From positions 62,001-126,000 of the forward strand of contig NZ_JBGCCH010000028.1 in assembly GCF_041261205.1 (NCBI RefSeq): DNA of 64,000 bases. Direction: 5' to 3'. The notes beneath the pieces are model-generated. The model saw only the letters and a program-made list of their open reading frames with translations. It had not been told where the DNA came from and ran no database searches. Below are positions 36,301 to 44,233 of this stretch, one piece after another (within the stretch, counting starts at the first letter, position 1; each line of letters opens with the position of its first letter). Source of the DNA: Catenulispora sp. MAP5-51 (GTDB taxonomy: Bacteria; Actinomycetota; Actinomycetes; Streptomycetales; Catenulisporaceae). The position numbers were made by a program, and so were the translations under genes.

Positions 36301-36834
36301 CCCGCCGCCCCCGGTGCCCGTGGTGCCGTAGACCTGGAACTCCCACAGCGAGTAGCCGTAGCCGGTGTTGCGCGCGGTGCCGTACATGCGGATGTAACGG
36401 CCGGAGCCGGAGACGTTCAAGGTCTCCGTGCCGCCGGGACCGGTGGTCGTGGAGTAGATCGACGTCCAGGTCGAGCCGTCGGCCGAGACCTGGATCTGGT
36501 AGGCCTTGGCCGAGGCCGTCTCCCACTGGAGCACGACCTGGCTGATCGTCGCGGTCCCCCCGAGGTCCACCTGGAGCCACTGCGGGTCGCTGTAGGCGCT
36601 CTCCCAGCGGGTGCCGGTGTTGCCGTCCACGGCGTTCGCCGCGACGTTGCCGCCGGTGACCGACGAGGCGGTCGCGGTCTTGCCCTGCGACAGCAGCGTC
36701 GGCGCGGCGTGCGCGGACCCCGCGGCGATCGCGACCATCAGCCCGCTGATGAGGGCGACGACCAGGGTCACCACCAGGGAGGTCATACGTGGATTCCGGG
36801 CGCGCACGGGTGGCGCCTGTTGACTGACGGCCAT
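33349..36834 (-). CDS. Secreted GH3 glycosidase with three N-terminal discoidin (CBM32/F5-8C) modules
   Basis: This 1161-residue protein has a signal peptide (ending AGSAHA), then three about 135-residue discoidin modules, each with NTGTRW, SDPQW(L/I)(Q/D)VDLG, an (I/F)QIQVS segment and GRYIRMY(G/S)TAR endings. The GH3 catalytic domain starts near LNEPNVAVSTRVAQLM; the nucleophile is D721 in GFITSDWGGIHS. The GH3 C-terminal alpha/beta domain and a fibronectin type III-like domain (EVAQLYVGDPAS...QLKGFQRI) follow. GAGGAAG lies before the ATG at 36834; upstream in-frame codons overlap the promoter and operator. A beta-glucosidase or beta-xylosidase-type role is likely. A LacI-type operator lies 38 bp upstream. 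Confidence 0.92.
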   Translation of the reverse strand: MAVSQQAPPVRARNPRMTSLVVTLVVALISGLMVAIAAGSAHAAPTLLSQGKTATASSVTGGNVAANAVDGNTGTRWESAYSDPQWLQVDLGGTATISQVVLQWETASAKAYQIQVSADGSTWTSIYSTTTGPGGTETLNVSGSGRYIRMYGTARNTGYGYSLWEFQVYGTTGTGGGGTCGTQDAALNQPATASSTENGGTPAAAAVDGNTGTRWSSAFSDPQWLDVDLGSALTICQVALNWETAYATAFQIQVSTDNATWTTIYSTTTGTGGNQTLNVSGTGRYIRMYGTARATQYGYSLWEFGVFTGGSGGVPTSPSSPSSPSSAPSSTGGGNGTCGTANAALGHPATASSIQDANPAYDPFYATDGSTLTRWSSASADPQWIDVDLGGSLPVCQVVLQWENAYATGFQIQVSNDNANWSTIYTTTTGTGGTQTLNVSGTGRYIRMYSTARATGYGVSLWEFSVYTVGNQTVTIPPPPPQPAPGDCPWLNEPNVAVSTRVAQLMGAMSQDQKDAMLYGDGSSVYIGQIAAQPALCIPSVNLEDGPSGVGDGLGGVTQFPDGETNAATFDPSYEHDFGAAVGQEFAGKGVNVSLGPTINLVRDPRWGRSYETFGEDPYLTGEIVSADVQGMQSQGVMAEVKHAAAYNIEQPSAPGNEIIDTRTLQEMYLPGFQTAIEKGGAAALMCGYSMVNGNYSCQNPAVENIPMYQQAGFQGFITSDWGGIHSTVPSANAGETVEMPFGGFFAASLEQAVAAGQVTQATFDTMVSRVLTQMFRFGMFDKAPTGSTTAIVATPAHRAVALQGDEEGSVLLKNNGVLPLDPKGSESVAVIGTNAGAGVITGGGGSGSATSTGTYNPLYGIQQRTAGTNVKVAYDDGTNQASAVALAQSSNVAIVFADDNYGHEESDTTTLNLPNNQDALISAVAAANPHTIVVLSDNSAIMMPWLNQVAGVFETFYQGQEFGQAIAALLFGDVNPSGHLPITFPTSLTQVPASTTAQWPGVNGTVQYSEGLDVGYRWYDQNNVAPLFPFGFGLSYTTFSFSNLQIGALNNGQATVTATVTNTGSRAGTEVAQLYVGDPASAGEPPHQLKGFQRITLNPGASGTATFTVSAHDLAHWDTTSSNWIASAGTYQILVGDGSRSLPLTGNLNNPATVTANAMD

Positions 36835-36871
36835 GCTTCTCTTCCTCGCGTCGTGGGGTGGCTGGCGGGAG

Positions 36872-36885
36872 GGAGAGCGCTCTCC
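36872..36885. promoter_or_regulatory. LacI-family operator 1 (GH3 promoter)
   Basis: GGAGAGCGCTCTCC is a 14-bp perfect palindrome ending 38 bp upstream of the GH3 start. The same core, GAGAGCGCTCTC, recurs twice in front of the divergent lacI-type and beta-helix genes. Confidence 0.8.
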
Positions 36886-36967
36886 GATGCAGAGCCTGGC
36901 CGGGGGCTGACGGAGAGTCAAGGTTTTGAGCGAGTTCCGCAACAGTTCCGCAACTCGCCCCTGGACA

Positions 36968-37000
36968 ACGGAGGCCGCGGACCAGGTCCGCGGCCTCCGT
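36968..37000 (-). terminator. Hairpin terminator between the beta-helix gene and GH3
   Basis: A 15-bp perfect stem (36968-36982 with 36986-37000) has a 3-nt loop, 66 bp beyond the stop of the beta-helix gene. It separates that transcript from the GH3 promoter. Confidence 0.75.
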
Positions 37001-37065
37001 CATGCTCTTTCAGCCCGCGATCTCAGGGATCGCAGGACTCCCGGGTATCGCAGGAATCTCAGGGA

Positions 37066-39951
37066 TCACGGATAGGAGGTGACGTCCGAAGGCGTCGTGT
37101 TGGACGGTGTCGCCGCTCCCGTGGAGTTGATGACGTGCTGGATCACGCCGACCCCGCCGAGCGAGACGGTGAGCAGATCGTGGAACTGGACGCCGGCGGT
37201 GTTCGGCGCCTCGAAGGCGTGGTCGTTGACCACCGCCGGGTTGACGTTGAAGTAGCAGTAGCTGCCCATGCCATAGGCCTGATGCGACGTGACGTTGGCG
37301 CCCACCTTGTACGCCGGATAGCCGTTGGTCGAGCCGTTCATCCAGGCCGCCTGGTTCGGCGGGTCGTAGGGGTTCTCGTTCTGGAAGAAGATCGTCTCCC
37401 CGCCCTGGCCGTTCCAGACGACCTCGCTCTTCTGGTAGTGCTCCACGAACAGGCCGGTCGCCAGGACGTTGTTGCCGTTGACGGTCAGGCCGTTGTCCGC
37501 GGTGTTGGTGGTCCAGCCCACCGTGCCGGCGTTACCGTGGTCGGCGCGCCACGCCCAGATGTCGTTCACCAGCGTGTTGTTGGCGTTGACCACCAGGCTG
37601 TCCGTCGCGCTGCCGGCGATGTCGCCGCCGATGCGGAAGAACACGTCCTGGACGGAGATCGGGTTGGCGCTGTGGTTCGCCGACGAACCCGCGGGCCCGA
37701 CGGTCAGCAGGGACGGCGAGGTGGTGGTGCCGGCGTCCATCAGCAGACCGCTGATCCGCACGCCGTCCACGTCGGCGACCTGCATGGTCGTGACGCCGCC
37801 GGTCGGGATGAGCGTCGGGAAGCCGGTGCCCAGCACGACGGTGTTCGGGTTGCTGACGTTCAGCGTCTGGTCGATGTTGTAGACGCCGGGGGTGAAGAAC
37901 AGGCTGCAACCCTGCGCCAGCGCCGCGTTCATCTGCGAGGCGGTGTTGGACGGGGTCACCACGAAGAACTGGCTCATCGGCAGCGAGGTGCCGGGAGTCG
38001 GTCCGTTCGCCCAGCTCGGCCCCGAGGCGTTGGTCCGCAGGGACGGCAGGAACACGTGGTAATTGCCGGAGGAGTCGACGTACAGGTACGGCACGTCACG
38101 CGACGTCGGCGTGGTGGCCAGCGTCGTCATCGGCGGGGTCGGGAAGCTCTGGGCCGGCGCCCCGGTCACCCCGGAGAACACCATGTTCCAGACCGACCCG
38201 CTCCAGCTGCCGAGGTTGCTGTCCTGCGTGTACCACTGCTGCTGGGAGACGCTGGAGGCCTGCCCGCTGATCTTGCTGTCGGCGACGTAGCCGCCGCTGG
38301 CGTAGCCGTAGCTGGCCGGGTACATCTGGAGCCCGCCGTGGATGTCCATGCGGCGGAACGGCCCGGCCTGCGCGACGGCCCAGCGGGTGTTGCCGGCCGA
38401 CGGGTTGACCGCCATGTTCTCCGCCGAGCGCCAGAAGTTCTGCGTGGCGTTGCCGGTCCCGTCGAAGGCGTCGACCGTGACGTCGCCGTTGATCGTGACG
38501 TCGTCGGGGTTCTGGCCCAGGCCCTGGATCGAGGTGTAGTAGCCGATGTTGGCGGTGTTGCTGTAGGTGCCCGGCTTGAACAGCAGGGCGTCGCGCTCGG
38601 TGCCGAACTGGTTCAGCTTCTGGTTGTTGAAGACGGTGTCGAGCGTGGACTGGATGGTCGCGCTGGACATGCTCGGGTCGAAGATGTGCACGTTCGGCCC
38701 GAAGTTCGGCTGGTTCGGCTGGTTGGTGCAGCCGGTGGCGATGCTGTTGACGGTCCAGGTGAACGTCGCCGTCCCGCTCGCTCCGGTGGCGTCGGTGACG
38801 GTCACCTTGGTGGCGAAGGTTCCCGCGGCGCTCGTCGTGCCGGAGATCAGGCCGGTGGCGGAGTTGATCGACAGCCCGGTCGGCAGGCCGGTCGCGCTGT
38901 AGGTCAAGGTCTGGCCGGAGGCGGAGTCAGAGGCCTGGATCTGCAGGTTCGCGGCGCTGCCCAGGGTCGTGGTCTGGTTGCCGGGGCTGGTGACCGTGAC
39001 GCCGTTCCCGCCGGTCGAGGTGCCGGTGTAGACCTGGAACTCCCACAGCGAGTAGCCGTACTGCGTCGCGCGGGCGGTGCCGTACATGCGGATGTAGCGG
39101 CCGCTGCCCGAGACGTTCAGCGTCTGGGTGCCGCCGGTGCCGGTGGTGGTGGAGTAGATCGACGTCCAGTTCGTGCCGTCGTTCGAGGTCTGGATCTGGA
39201 ACGCGGTGGCGTAGGCCGCCTCCCAGTTCAGGACGACCTGGCAGATCGACTGCGTGCTGCCGAGGTCCACCTGGAGCCACTGCGGGTCGCTGAACCCGCT
39301 GGACCAGCGCGTGCCGGTGTTCCCGTCGACGGCCGCCGACGCCGGGAAGGTCGCGTTCTCCAGCGAGGACGCGGTGGCCGGCTGGTTCAGCGCGGCGTTG
39401 GTCGTGCCGCAGCCGCCGCCGGAGGCGATCGTGCCGTAGACCTGGAACTCCCAGAGCGAGTAGCCGTACTGCGTCGCGCGGGCCGTGCCGTACATACGGA
39501 CGTAGCGGCCGCTGCCGGTGATGTTCAGCGTCTGGGTGCCGCCGGTGCCGGTGGTGGTGGAGTAGATCGACGTCCAGGTCGTGCCGTCGTTCGAGGTCTG
39601 GATCTGGAACGCGGTGGCGTAGGCGGTCTCCCACTGCAGGACGACCTTGTCGACGGACGCGGTCGCGCCGAGGTCCACCTGGAGCCACTGCGGGTCGCTG
39701 AACGCGCTGGACCAGCGCGTGCCGGTGTTCCCGTCGGTGGCGTCGGACGCCGGGGTCCCGGCGTTCTCCTGCGACGAGGCGGTCGTCGCCTTGCCCTGCG
39801 ACAGCAGGCTGTCGGCGGCGTGGGCCGCCGTCGGCGCGACGATCGCGTAGGCCGCCAGGCTCAGGACCAGGAGCAGCAGGAACGCGGCGTGCAAGGGGCG
39901 GCGGATCAGGGGTCTCCGATGAATGGTCCCACCGGAGGAGAAGGCAGTCAT
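37066..39951 (-). CDS. Secreted beta-helix protein with two discoidin modules
   Basis: This 961-residue exported protein has a signal peptide with a basic start (IHRRPLIRRPLHA, hydrophobic core, cleavage near AHA), two discoidin/CBM32 modules (about 47-180 and 185-320) nearly repeating those of the GH3 protein, an Ig-like putative domain (about 325-410, LTYSATGLPTGLSINSATGLISGT) and a long right-handed parallel beta-helix (about 430-930). The beta-helix resembles pectate-lyase/GH55-type folds (FFTPGVYNIDQTLNVSNPNTVVLGTG), so a polysaccharide-cleaving role is likely but the substrate is unassigned. GGAG lies before the ATG. Two palindromic operators lie in the promoter region shared with the LacI-type gene. 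Confidence 0.82.
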   Translation of the reverse strand: MTAFSSGGTIHRRPLIRRPLHAAFLLLLVLSLAAYAIVAPTAAHAADSLLSQGKATTASSQENAGTPASDATDGNTGTRWSSAFSDPQWLQVDLGATASVDKVVLQWETAYATAFQIQTSNDGTTWTSIYSTTTGTGGTQTLNITGSGRYVRMYGTARATQYGYSLWEFQVYGTIASGGGCGTTNAALNQPATASSLENATFPASAAVDGNTGTRWSSGFSDPQWLQVDLGSTQSICQVVLNWEAAYATAFQIQTSNDGTNWTSIYSTTTGTGGTQTLNVSGSGRYIRMYGTARATQYGYSLWEFQVYTGTSTGGNGVTVTSPGNQTTTLGSAANLQIQASDSASGQTLTYSATGLPTGLSINSATGLISGTTSAAGTFATKVTVTDATGASGTATFTWTVNSIATGCTNQPNQPNFGPNVHIFDPSMSSATIQSTLDTVFNNQKLNQFGTERDALLFKPGTYSNTANIGYYTSIQGLGQNPDDVTINGDVTVDAFDGTGNATQNFWRSAENMAVNPSAGNTRWAVAQAGPFRRMDIHGGLQMYPASYGYASGGYVADSKISGQASSVSQQQWYTQDSNLGSWSGSVWNMVFSGVTGAPAQSFPTPPMTTLATTPTSRDVPYLYVDSSGNYHVFLPSLRTNASGPSWANGPTPGTSLPMSQFFVVTPSNTASQMNAALAQGCSLFFTPGVYNIDQTLNVSNPNTVVLGTGFPTLIPTGGVTTMQVADVDGVRISGLLMDAGTTTSPSLLTVGPAGSSANHSANPISVQDVFFRIGGDIAGSATDSLVVNANNTLVNDIWAWRADHGNAGTVGWTTNTADNGLTVNGNNVLATGLFVEHYQKSEVVWNGQGGETIFFQNENPYDPPNQAAWMNGSTNGYPAYKVGANVTSHQAYGMGSYCYFNVNPAVVNDHAFEAPNTAGVQFHDLLTVSLGGVGVIQHVINSTGAATPSNTTPSDVTSYP

Positions 39952-40060
39952 GACATCTCCTGCTTGGTCAGGGGTCTGGGTCTGTGTCTGTGTCTTTCAT
40001 GGGCGGTGCGGCGCAGGGGTCGGCGCCGCGGATGGTCCCCGTCATCGTGCGTGGAACACG

Positions 40061-40072
40061 GAGAGCGCTCTC
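40061..40072. promoter_or_regulatory. LacI-family operator 2
   Basis: GAGAGCGCTCTC is a perfect 12-bp palindrome in the divergent promoter region, 110 bp upstream of the beta-helix gene start. It has the same core as the GH3 operator. Confidence 0.8.
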
Positions 40073-40162
40073 TCGCAAGTGCGATCGTCGCGCCGAAGTT
40101 TCCGCCATGTCAACGGATTCTGATTCCGGAACTTCGCTGGAGGGCTTTATCAGCCCTCGCAT

Positions 40163-40178
40163 GGGAGAGCGCTCTCCC
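40163..40178. promoter_or_regulatory. LacI-family operator 3 (autoregulatory)
   Basis: GGGAGAGCGCTCTCCC is a 16-bp perfect palindrome ending 20 bp before the LacI-type start. It probably blocks the regulator's own promoter; TATAAA follows at 40186. Confidence 0.8.
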
Positions 40179-40197
40179 CCCGTGCTATAAACACTTC

Positions 40198-41247
40198 ATG
40201 ACCGCCGACGACGAGGTTCCGCGGCCCCCGACGCTCGAGGACGTCGCCCGGGTCGCCGGCGTCTCGCGCGCGACCGTGTCCCGCGTCGTCAACGACACGC
40301 GCAACGTCGACCACCGCATCCGGGAGGCCGTGCGAGCGGCGGTGGCCCAGACCGGCTACGTGCCCAACCAGGCGGCCCGCTCGCTGGTGACCAGGCGCAC
40401 CGGTTCGGTGGCGCTGGTGGTGTCCGAGGCCGAGCACCGGACCTTCGACGACCCGTTCCTGGGCCGGGTGTTCACCGACCCCTTCTTCGGCCGGGTGGTC
40501 AGCGGCATCATCAGCGTCCTGCGACCACGCGCGGTGAACCTGGTCCTGATGCTCGCCGAGACCGCCGACTCCCGCGGGCAGCTGCTGGACTACCTGCGCC
40601 AGGGACACGTCGACGGCGTGATGCTGATCTCCACGCACGCCGAGGACCCGCTGCCCCAGATGCTGACCGAGTCCGGCCTCCCGACGGTCCTGTCCCGGCG
40701 CCCCAGCACGCCGATCCCGATCAGCTACGTCGACATCGCCCAGGACACCGGCGCGGCCCTGGCCGCCGACCGCCTGGCCGAGCGCGGCTGCCGCCAGGTG
40801 GCCACCATCTCCGGGCCGATGGACATGCCGGCCAGCCAGGACCGCCTGCGCGGCTTCCGCGAGGCGATGGCACGGCACGGACACGCCTTCGTCCCCTCCG
40901 TGGAGGGCAACTTCACCCAGGACAGCGGCGAGCAGGCGATGCGCGAACTGCTGGACCGCCACCCGGACCTGGACGGCCTGTTCGCCGCCAACGACCTGAT
41001 GGCCCAGGGCGCCCTGCTCGCCCTGCACGACCGCGGCATCGCGGTCCCGGAGCGGGTGGCGGTCGTCGGCTTCGACGACAGCAGCGCGGCGACGGCCTGC
41101 CGCCCACCGCTGACCACGGTGCGCCAGCCGATCGAGGACATGGCCGCGGCGATGGCCGACCTGCTGCTCGCCCACATCGAGGAGAAACGGCAGCGGGTCA
41201 CGTCGCGGATATTCGAGCCGGCGCTGGTGGTTCGGGAGTCGGCGTAG
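40198..41247 (+). CDS. LacI-family transcriptional regulator of the glycosidase locus
   Basis: This 349-residue repressor has a LacI helix-turn-helix and hinge (PTLEDVARVAGVSRATVSRVVNDTRNVDHRIREAVRAAVAQTGYVPNQAARSLVTRRTGSVALVV) and a periplasmic-binding-protein-like effector domain (FFGRVVSGIISVLR, HVDGVMLIS, AVVGFDDSSAATACRPPLTTVRQP). Three perfect palindromes with a central CpG, as favoured by this family, lie in front of it and its two presumed target genes. Effector is probably a sugar released by the GH3/beta-helix enzymes. Confidence 0.93.
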   Translation: MTADDEVPRPPTLEDVARVAGVSRATVSRVVNDTRNVDHRIREAVRAAVAQTGYVPNQAARSLVTRRTGSVALVVSEAEHRTFDDPFLGRVFTDPFFGRVVSGIISVLRPRAVNLVLMLAETADSRGQLLDYLRQGHVDGVMLISTHAEDPLPQMLTESGLPTVLSRRPSTPIPISYVDIAQDTGAALAADRLAERGCRQVATISGPMDMPASQDRLRGFREAMARHGHAFVPSVEGNFTQDSGEQAMRELLDRHPDLDGLFAANDLMAQGALLALHDRGIAVPERVAVVGFDDSSAATACRPPLTTVRQPIEDMAAAMADLLLAHIEEKRQRVTSRIFEPALVVRESA

Positions 41248-41518
41248 GGGGGCGGCCGGTGGTGCGGCCAGGTGAGGCGGCATAGGGGGCGCCCCTGGCT
41301 TGGGTGTTGGTGGGTGTGGCTGGTTGCGGTTTGTTTGTGGGCTGATAGTCACAGGCGTTTCTTGACGGCTTCGCGCATGGTTGGCGGGATCCGTTGGTGG
41401 CGCGGGTCGGGGGTCCCTCATGTCGTGTCAGGGCGGCGGGGGTGTGGGCAGGTGGTCGGGTCTACGGCCACGGGCAAGACCAAAAGCAATAATCAAAGAG
41501 CAAGAGCGACAGTCAAGA

Positions 41519-41576
41519 GCGCCTCCGGCGGCGCCTACGCGGCGAGCGGCGCTCTCTCCGGGGATGGGGGGCCGCG
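41519..41576 (+). repeat. Perfect 58-bp inverted block, left copy
   Basis: Identical to the reverse complement of 42276-42333. It opens GCGCCTCCGGCGGCGCC and closes GGGGGGCCGCG. It is the best conserved part of the two arms, suggesting gene conversion or selection. Confidence 0.95.
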
Positions 41577-41611
41577 TTGTCGGGCGGCGGTTGTTGCTTG
41601 TGGTCGCCTCT

Positions 41612-41771
41612 GTCCCGGATTCCCCGTCGCTTCGTCGCCCGGAGGGAACCATCCCGGCCTGGGCGGTGTCAAGCCGGATCACTGTTGCTGGCCACCGGTT
41701 TCGTCCGGCTGGACACCGCCCAGTCCGGGATGGTTGTGCAAGCACCGCCGAAGCGACGGGGAATCCGGGAC
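41612..41771. repeat. Nested imperfect palindrome in the left arm
   Basis: It is bounded by GTCCCGGATTCCCCGTCGC (41612-41630) and its exact inverted copy (41753-41771). Inside, a second inverted pair (CCATCCCGGCCTGGGCGGTGT with an imperfect partner) gives a structured 160-bp unit. Confidence 0.85.
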
Positions 41772-41895
41772 AACCCCGGCCTGTGGTGTGGACGGGGTCC
41801 ACTTCGCCACGCACGGGTTTTGTCCACTGGCGTGGTGTAAGTAGTCTTCAGCGGTGAAGCCCCGGGTCACAGCTGCCGCAGTGGGCATCTGAGCC

Positions 41896-41944
41896 CATGG
41901 ATGTGAAAGACCGGCCTGCTGATGGCCGGTTCTTCACATCCATG
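41896..41944. repeat. Central hairpin of the giant palindrome
   Basis: Arms of 21 nt (41896-41916 and 41924-41944) pair with two mismatches around the loop TGCTGAT. The outer 12 bp, CATGGATGTGAA, and the inner ACCGGCC are perfect. It could serve as a bidirectional terminator or as the tip of a cruciform. Confidence 0.85.
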
Positions 41945-42085
41945 AAGATCACCACGCGCTCGGGCGTGCCTTGCGTCCTGCCCACGTCGAAGATTGCTTA
42001 CACCACGTCGATGGACGTCACCGACGCACACGCGGCGGTGAGTCTGCGGGCATGGGGCGCGGGAACCCTTCCCACAGGCGGGTTT

Positions 42086-42240
42086 GTCCCGGATTCCCCG
42101 TCGCTTCGGCGGGCGAAGCCAAGCAGGCCGGGCCGGTGGTGTCAAGCCGCTGATACTAAACCACGGCGGCAGCGATCCGGCTTGATACCACCGGACCGGT
42201 CTGCTTCCGTAAGGCGACGATGCGACGGGGAATCCGGGAC
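42086..42240. repeat. Nested imperfect palindrome in the right arm
   Basis: It is bounded by the same 19-bp sequence in inverted orientation (42086-42104 and 42222-42240), with an internal inverted pair around 42125-42203. It is the counterpart of 41612-41771. Confidence 0.85.
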
Positions 42241-42275
42241 AGAGGCGACCACAAGCAGCGTCCGGCAGCCGACTA

Positions 42276-42333
42276 CGCGGCCCCCCATCCCCGGAGAGAG
42301 CGCCGCTCGCCGCGTAGGCGCCGCCGGAGGCGC
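42276..42333 (-). repeat. Perfect 58-bp inverted block, right copy
   Basis: Exact reverse complement of 41519-41576. Confidence 0.95.
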
Positions 42334-42626
42334 CTTTAGCCCTTGACCTTGACTTTTCGCTGTTCGCCTTGGCCTTCGCAGTTGCCCTTGCCCTTGGATT
42401 TTCGCAGTAGACCCGACCACCTACCCACACCACCACCGCCCCACGAAACCAGCGCCACCCACCGACCCGCGCCACCAACGGATCCAGCAAACCCTGCGCG
42501 AAGCCGTCAAGAAACGCCTGTAAGCCACCCACCCCACCCGCACCCACACGAGCAACTCACCCACACATAGATCAGGGGCGCCGCATAGGGCGGCATAGCG
42601 GGGCGGCCTGATGGGATCATGGTCGG

Positions 42627-44159
42627 ATGCCGCAATCCGTTTCCCCTGCCGATTCCCTTCCCGATTCCCTTGCCGAGTCGTGGATCCTAGGCGTCGCCGC
42701 GAACCCGGCCGCGCCGCCTGCCGTGTTGCTGCGCCTGTTGGACCAGGCTAGTGCGGCTGCCTGGCCGGTGCTGTGCGGACAGCGGCCGTTGCCGCCCGAG
42801 CTCGTCGAGGCCGTGCTGGCGCATCCGGCTCGGGCGGTGCGCGGCGAGTTCGCGCGCAACGCCTACGCCGATCCCGCCGACCGCGGCCGGCTCGTGAACG
42901 ATCCGGATGCCATGGTGCGGATCCGGCTGATCAGCGGGCCTCGGGGCCGCCGTCCGATTCCGTCCGAGCCCTTGCCCGACGCCGTGCTCGAGACGCTCCT
43001 GCTTCAAGATTGTCTGCACGGAAACGAAATACTCACGTCGCAGGAGTGCTACCAGGAGTTCGTCTTCTCACGGCAGATGTCACGCCGTTTCCTTCGTGGC
43101 CTGGTCCATCACGAGAACCCTGTCATGCGTATGCACGCTGCGCAGAATAAGTACGCCCTCACAGACGAGGAGCGCCAAGCGCTCCTCACCGACCCGGATC
43201 CGGGTGTGCGGGAGGATGCCGGGCAGGTTCCTTGGTCAGAGAAGGAAGTCGGCGTCGAGGACATCCCCGAGCAGGACTGCCATGCCCGGTTCGACCAGCT
43301 CACCAACTGCCGGGTGTCCCGGGAGATGATCGAAATCTGTATCGCCAGCCGCCGTGATCTGGCGACGCTGGCCCGCAACCAGCACACGCCCCTGGACATC
43401 GTGATCCGCCTGGCCCGCGACCCCGACCCGACGGTGCGGGAACGCGCGGCCGGCCGCCCCGGCTTCGACGCGGCACTGCTCGCCGAGCTGACCCGCGATC
43501 CGGATGAAGGCGTCCGCACCCGAGCCGGACTGCGCCCGCGTCCGACCACGGACAAGCAGCGCCGCTACATCGACGTCGCCCTGTCCGGCACGGCTGACGA
43601 GATCGGCCGGGCCTACGAGACCGCTGACGACACGGACGCGGAGTGGCTCGCGGCGTGCGCCGTGTCGGCCGATCCGCTGATGCGGCGGGTCGCGGCGATG
43701 GGCTGCTTCGTGCTGCCGGCCGACCTCGTCGACCTGTTGGCGCGGGACCCGGATCCGCATGTCCGGCACCTGCTGGCCTACCACCATGCGGCCGCGTCGC
43801 CCGAGCTCCTGCTGGAGGCGTTCATCGCCGGACCGCGCCGGCGCGAGCTCCTGCTGACCCGCCCGGCCCTGCCCCGCACCGGCCTCGGCGACCTGCTCAC
43901 CCACGCCGACCCCGGCGTCCGCGCCCTGGCCGCCGCCGACACGACGCTCGACGAACCGCCGTACGCGCAGCTCACGGACGCCGACCAGCGCGTGCGGCGC
44001 GCCGCCGCGGCCAACCCGCTGCTGCCCGCGGACTGGATCGCGACGTTGCTGGACGACCCGGACCTCGCCGAAGCCGCCGCTGCCAACCCGGCGCTGACCG
44101 CCGAGCAGCTGCACCAGCTGCTGGACCGCGCCGCGATCCCCCGGCTGGCAGCTGCCTGA
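42627..44159 (+). CDS. HEAT-like/leucine-rich-variant repeat protein
   Basis: This 510-residue cytoplasmic protein is built from degenerate helical repeats of about 25 residues with DPDP.VR..AA patterns (LLTDPDPGVREDAG, LARDPDPTVRERAAGRPG, LTRDPDEGVRTRAG, LARDPDPHVRHLLA, LTHADPGVRALAAAD, LTDADQRVRRAAAANPLL). Such alpha-solenoids act as protein-binding scaffolds. It has no signal peptide or membrane segment. The ATG at 42627 has only a weak ribosome site. It follows the giant palindrome; the hydrolase-like gene starts 74 bp downstream. Confidence 0.8.
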   Translation: MPQSVSPADSLPDSLAESWILGVAANPAAPPAVLLRLLDQASAAAWPVLCGQRPLPPELVEAVLAHPARAVRGEFARNAYADPADRGRLVNDPDAMVRIRLISGPRGRRPIPSEPLPDAVLETLLLQDCLHGNEILTSQECYQEFVFSRQMSRRFLRGLVHHENPVMRMHAAQNKYALTDEERQALLTDPDPGVREDAGQVPWSEKEVGVEDIPEQDCHARFDQLTNCRVSREMIEICIASRRDLATLARNQHTPLDIVIRLARDPDPTVRERAAGRPGFDAALLAELTRDPDEGVRTRAGLRPRPTTDKQRRYIDVALSGTADEIGRAYETADDTDAEWLAACAVSADPLMRRVAAMGCFVLPADLVDLLARDPDPHVRHLLAYHHAAASPELLLEAFIAGPRRRELLLTRPALPRTGLGDLLTHADPGVRALAAADTTLDEPPYAQLTDADQRVRRAAAANPLLPADWIATLLDDPDLAEAAAANPALTAEQLHQLLDRAAIPRLAAA

Positions 44160-44233
44160 ACACCGCCGCAGACTGGGGCGATGAGTTTGCGGGCGCCAGG
44201 TCGTCTGTGTTGATGACTCGGAAGGAGTTATGA

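Larger units (their letters stand above)
41276..42595. repeat. 1.3-kb giant imperfect palindrome (two inverted repeat arms)
   Basis: The whole 1.38-kb gap between the LacI-type gene and the repeat protein is an inverted repeat centred near 41926. Matching blocks include 41351-41376 with 42496-42521 (26 of 26), 41452-41465 with 42407-42420 (14 of 14), 41519-41576 with 42276-42333 (58 of 58), and 41831-41850 with 41989-42007, separated by diverged stretches. Each arm contains a nested imperfect palindrome, and the centre is a strong hairpin. Open frames here are arm-symmetric by-products of the GC content, and I see no convincing gene. It could be two head-to-head copies of a dispersed non-coding repeat. 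Confidence 0.9.

Noticed and set aside
36835..40197. Long open plus-strand frame joined to the LacI-type gene
   Set aside because: The extension is low-complexity antisense of the beta-helix gene; the LacI domain starts at the ATG at 40198.
41612..42240. Possible CRISPR array from four copies of a 19-bp sequence
   Set aside because: The copies alternate in orientation and have irregular spacing of 122, 314 and 117 bp; there are no cas genes.
41300..42570. Several 60-230-codon open frames in the giant palindrome
   Set aside because: They appear in mirror-image form in both arms, have no ribosome site or family match, and follow from the repeat's base composition.
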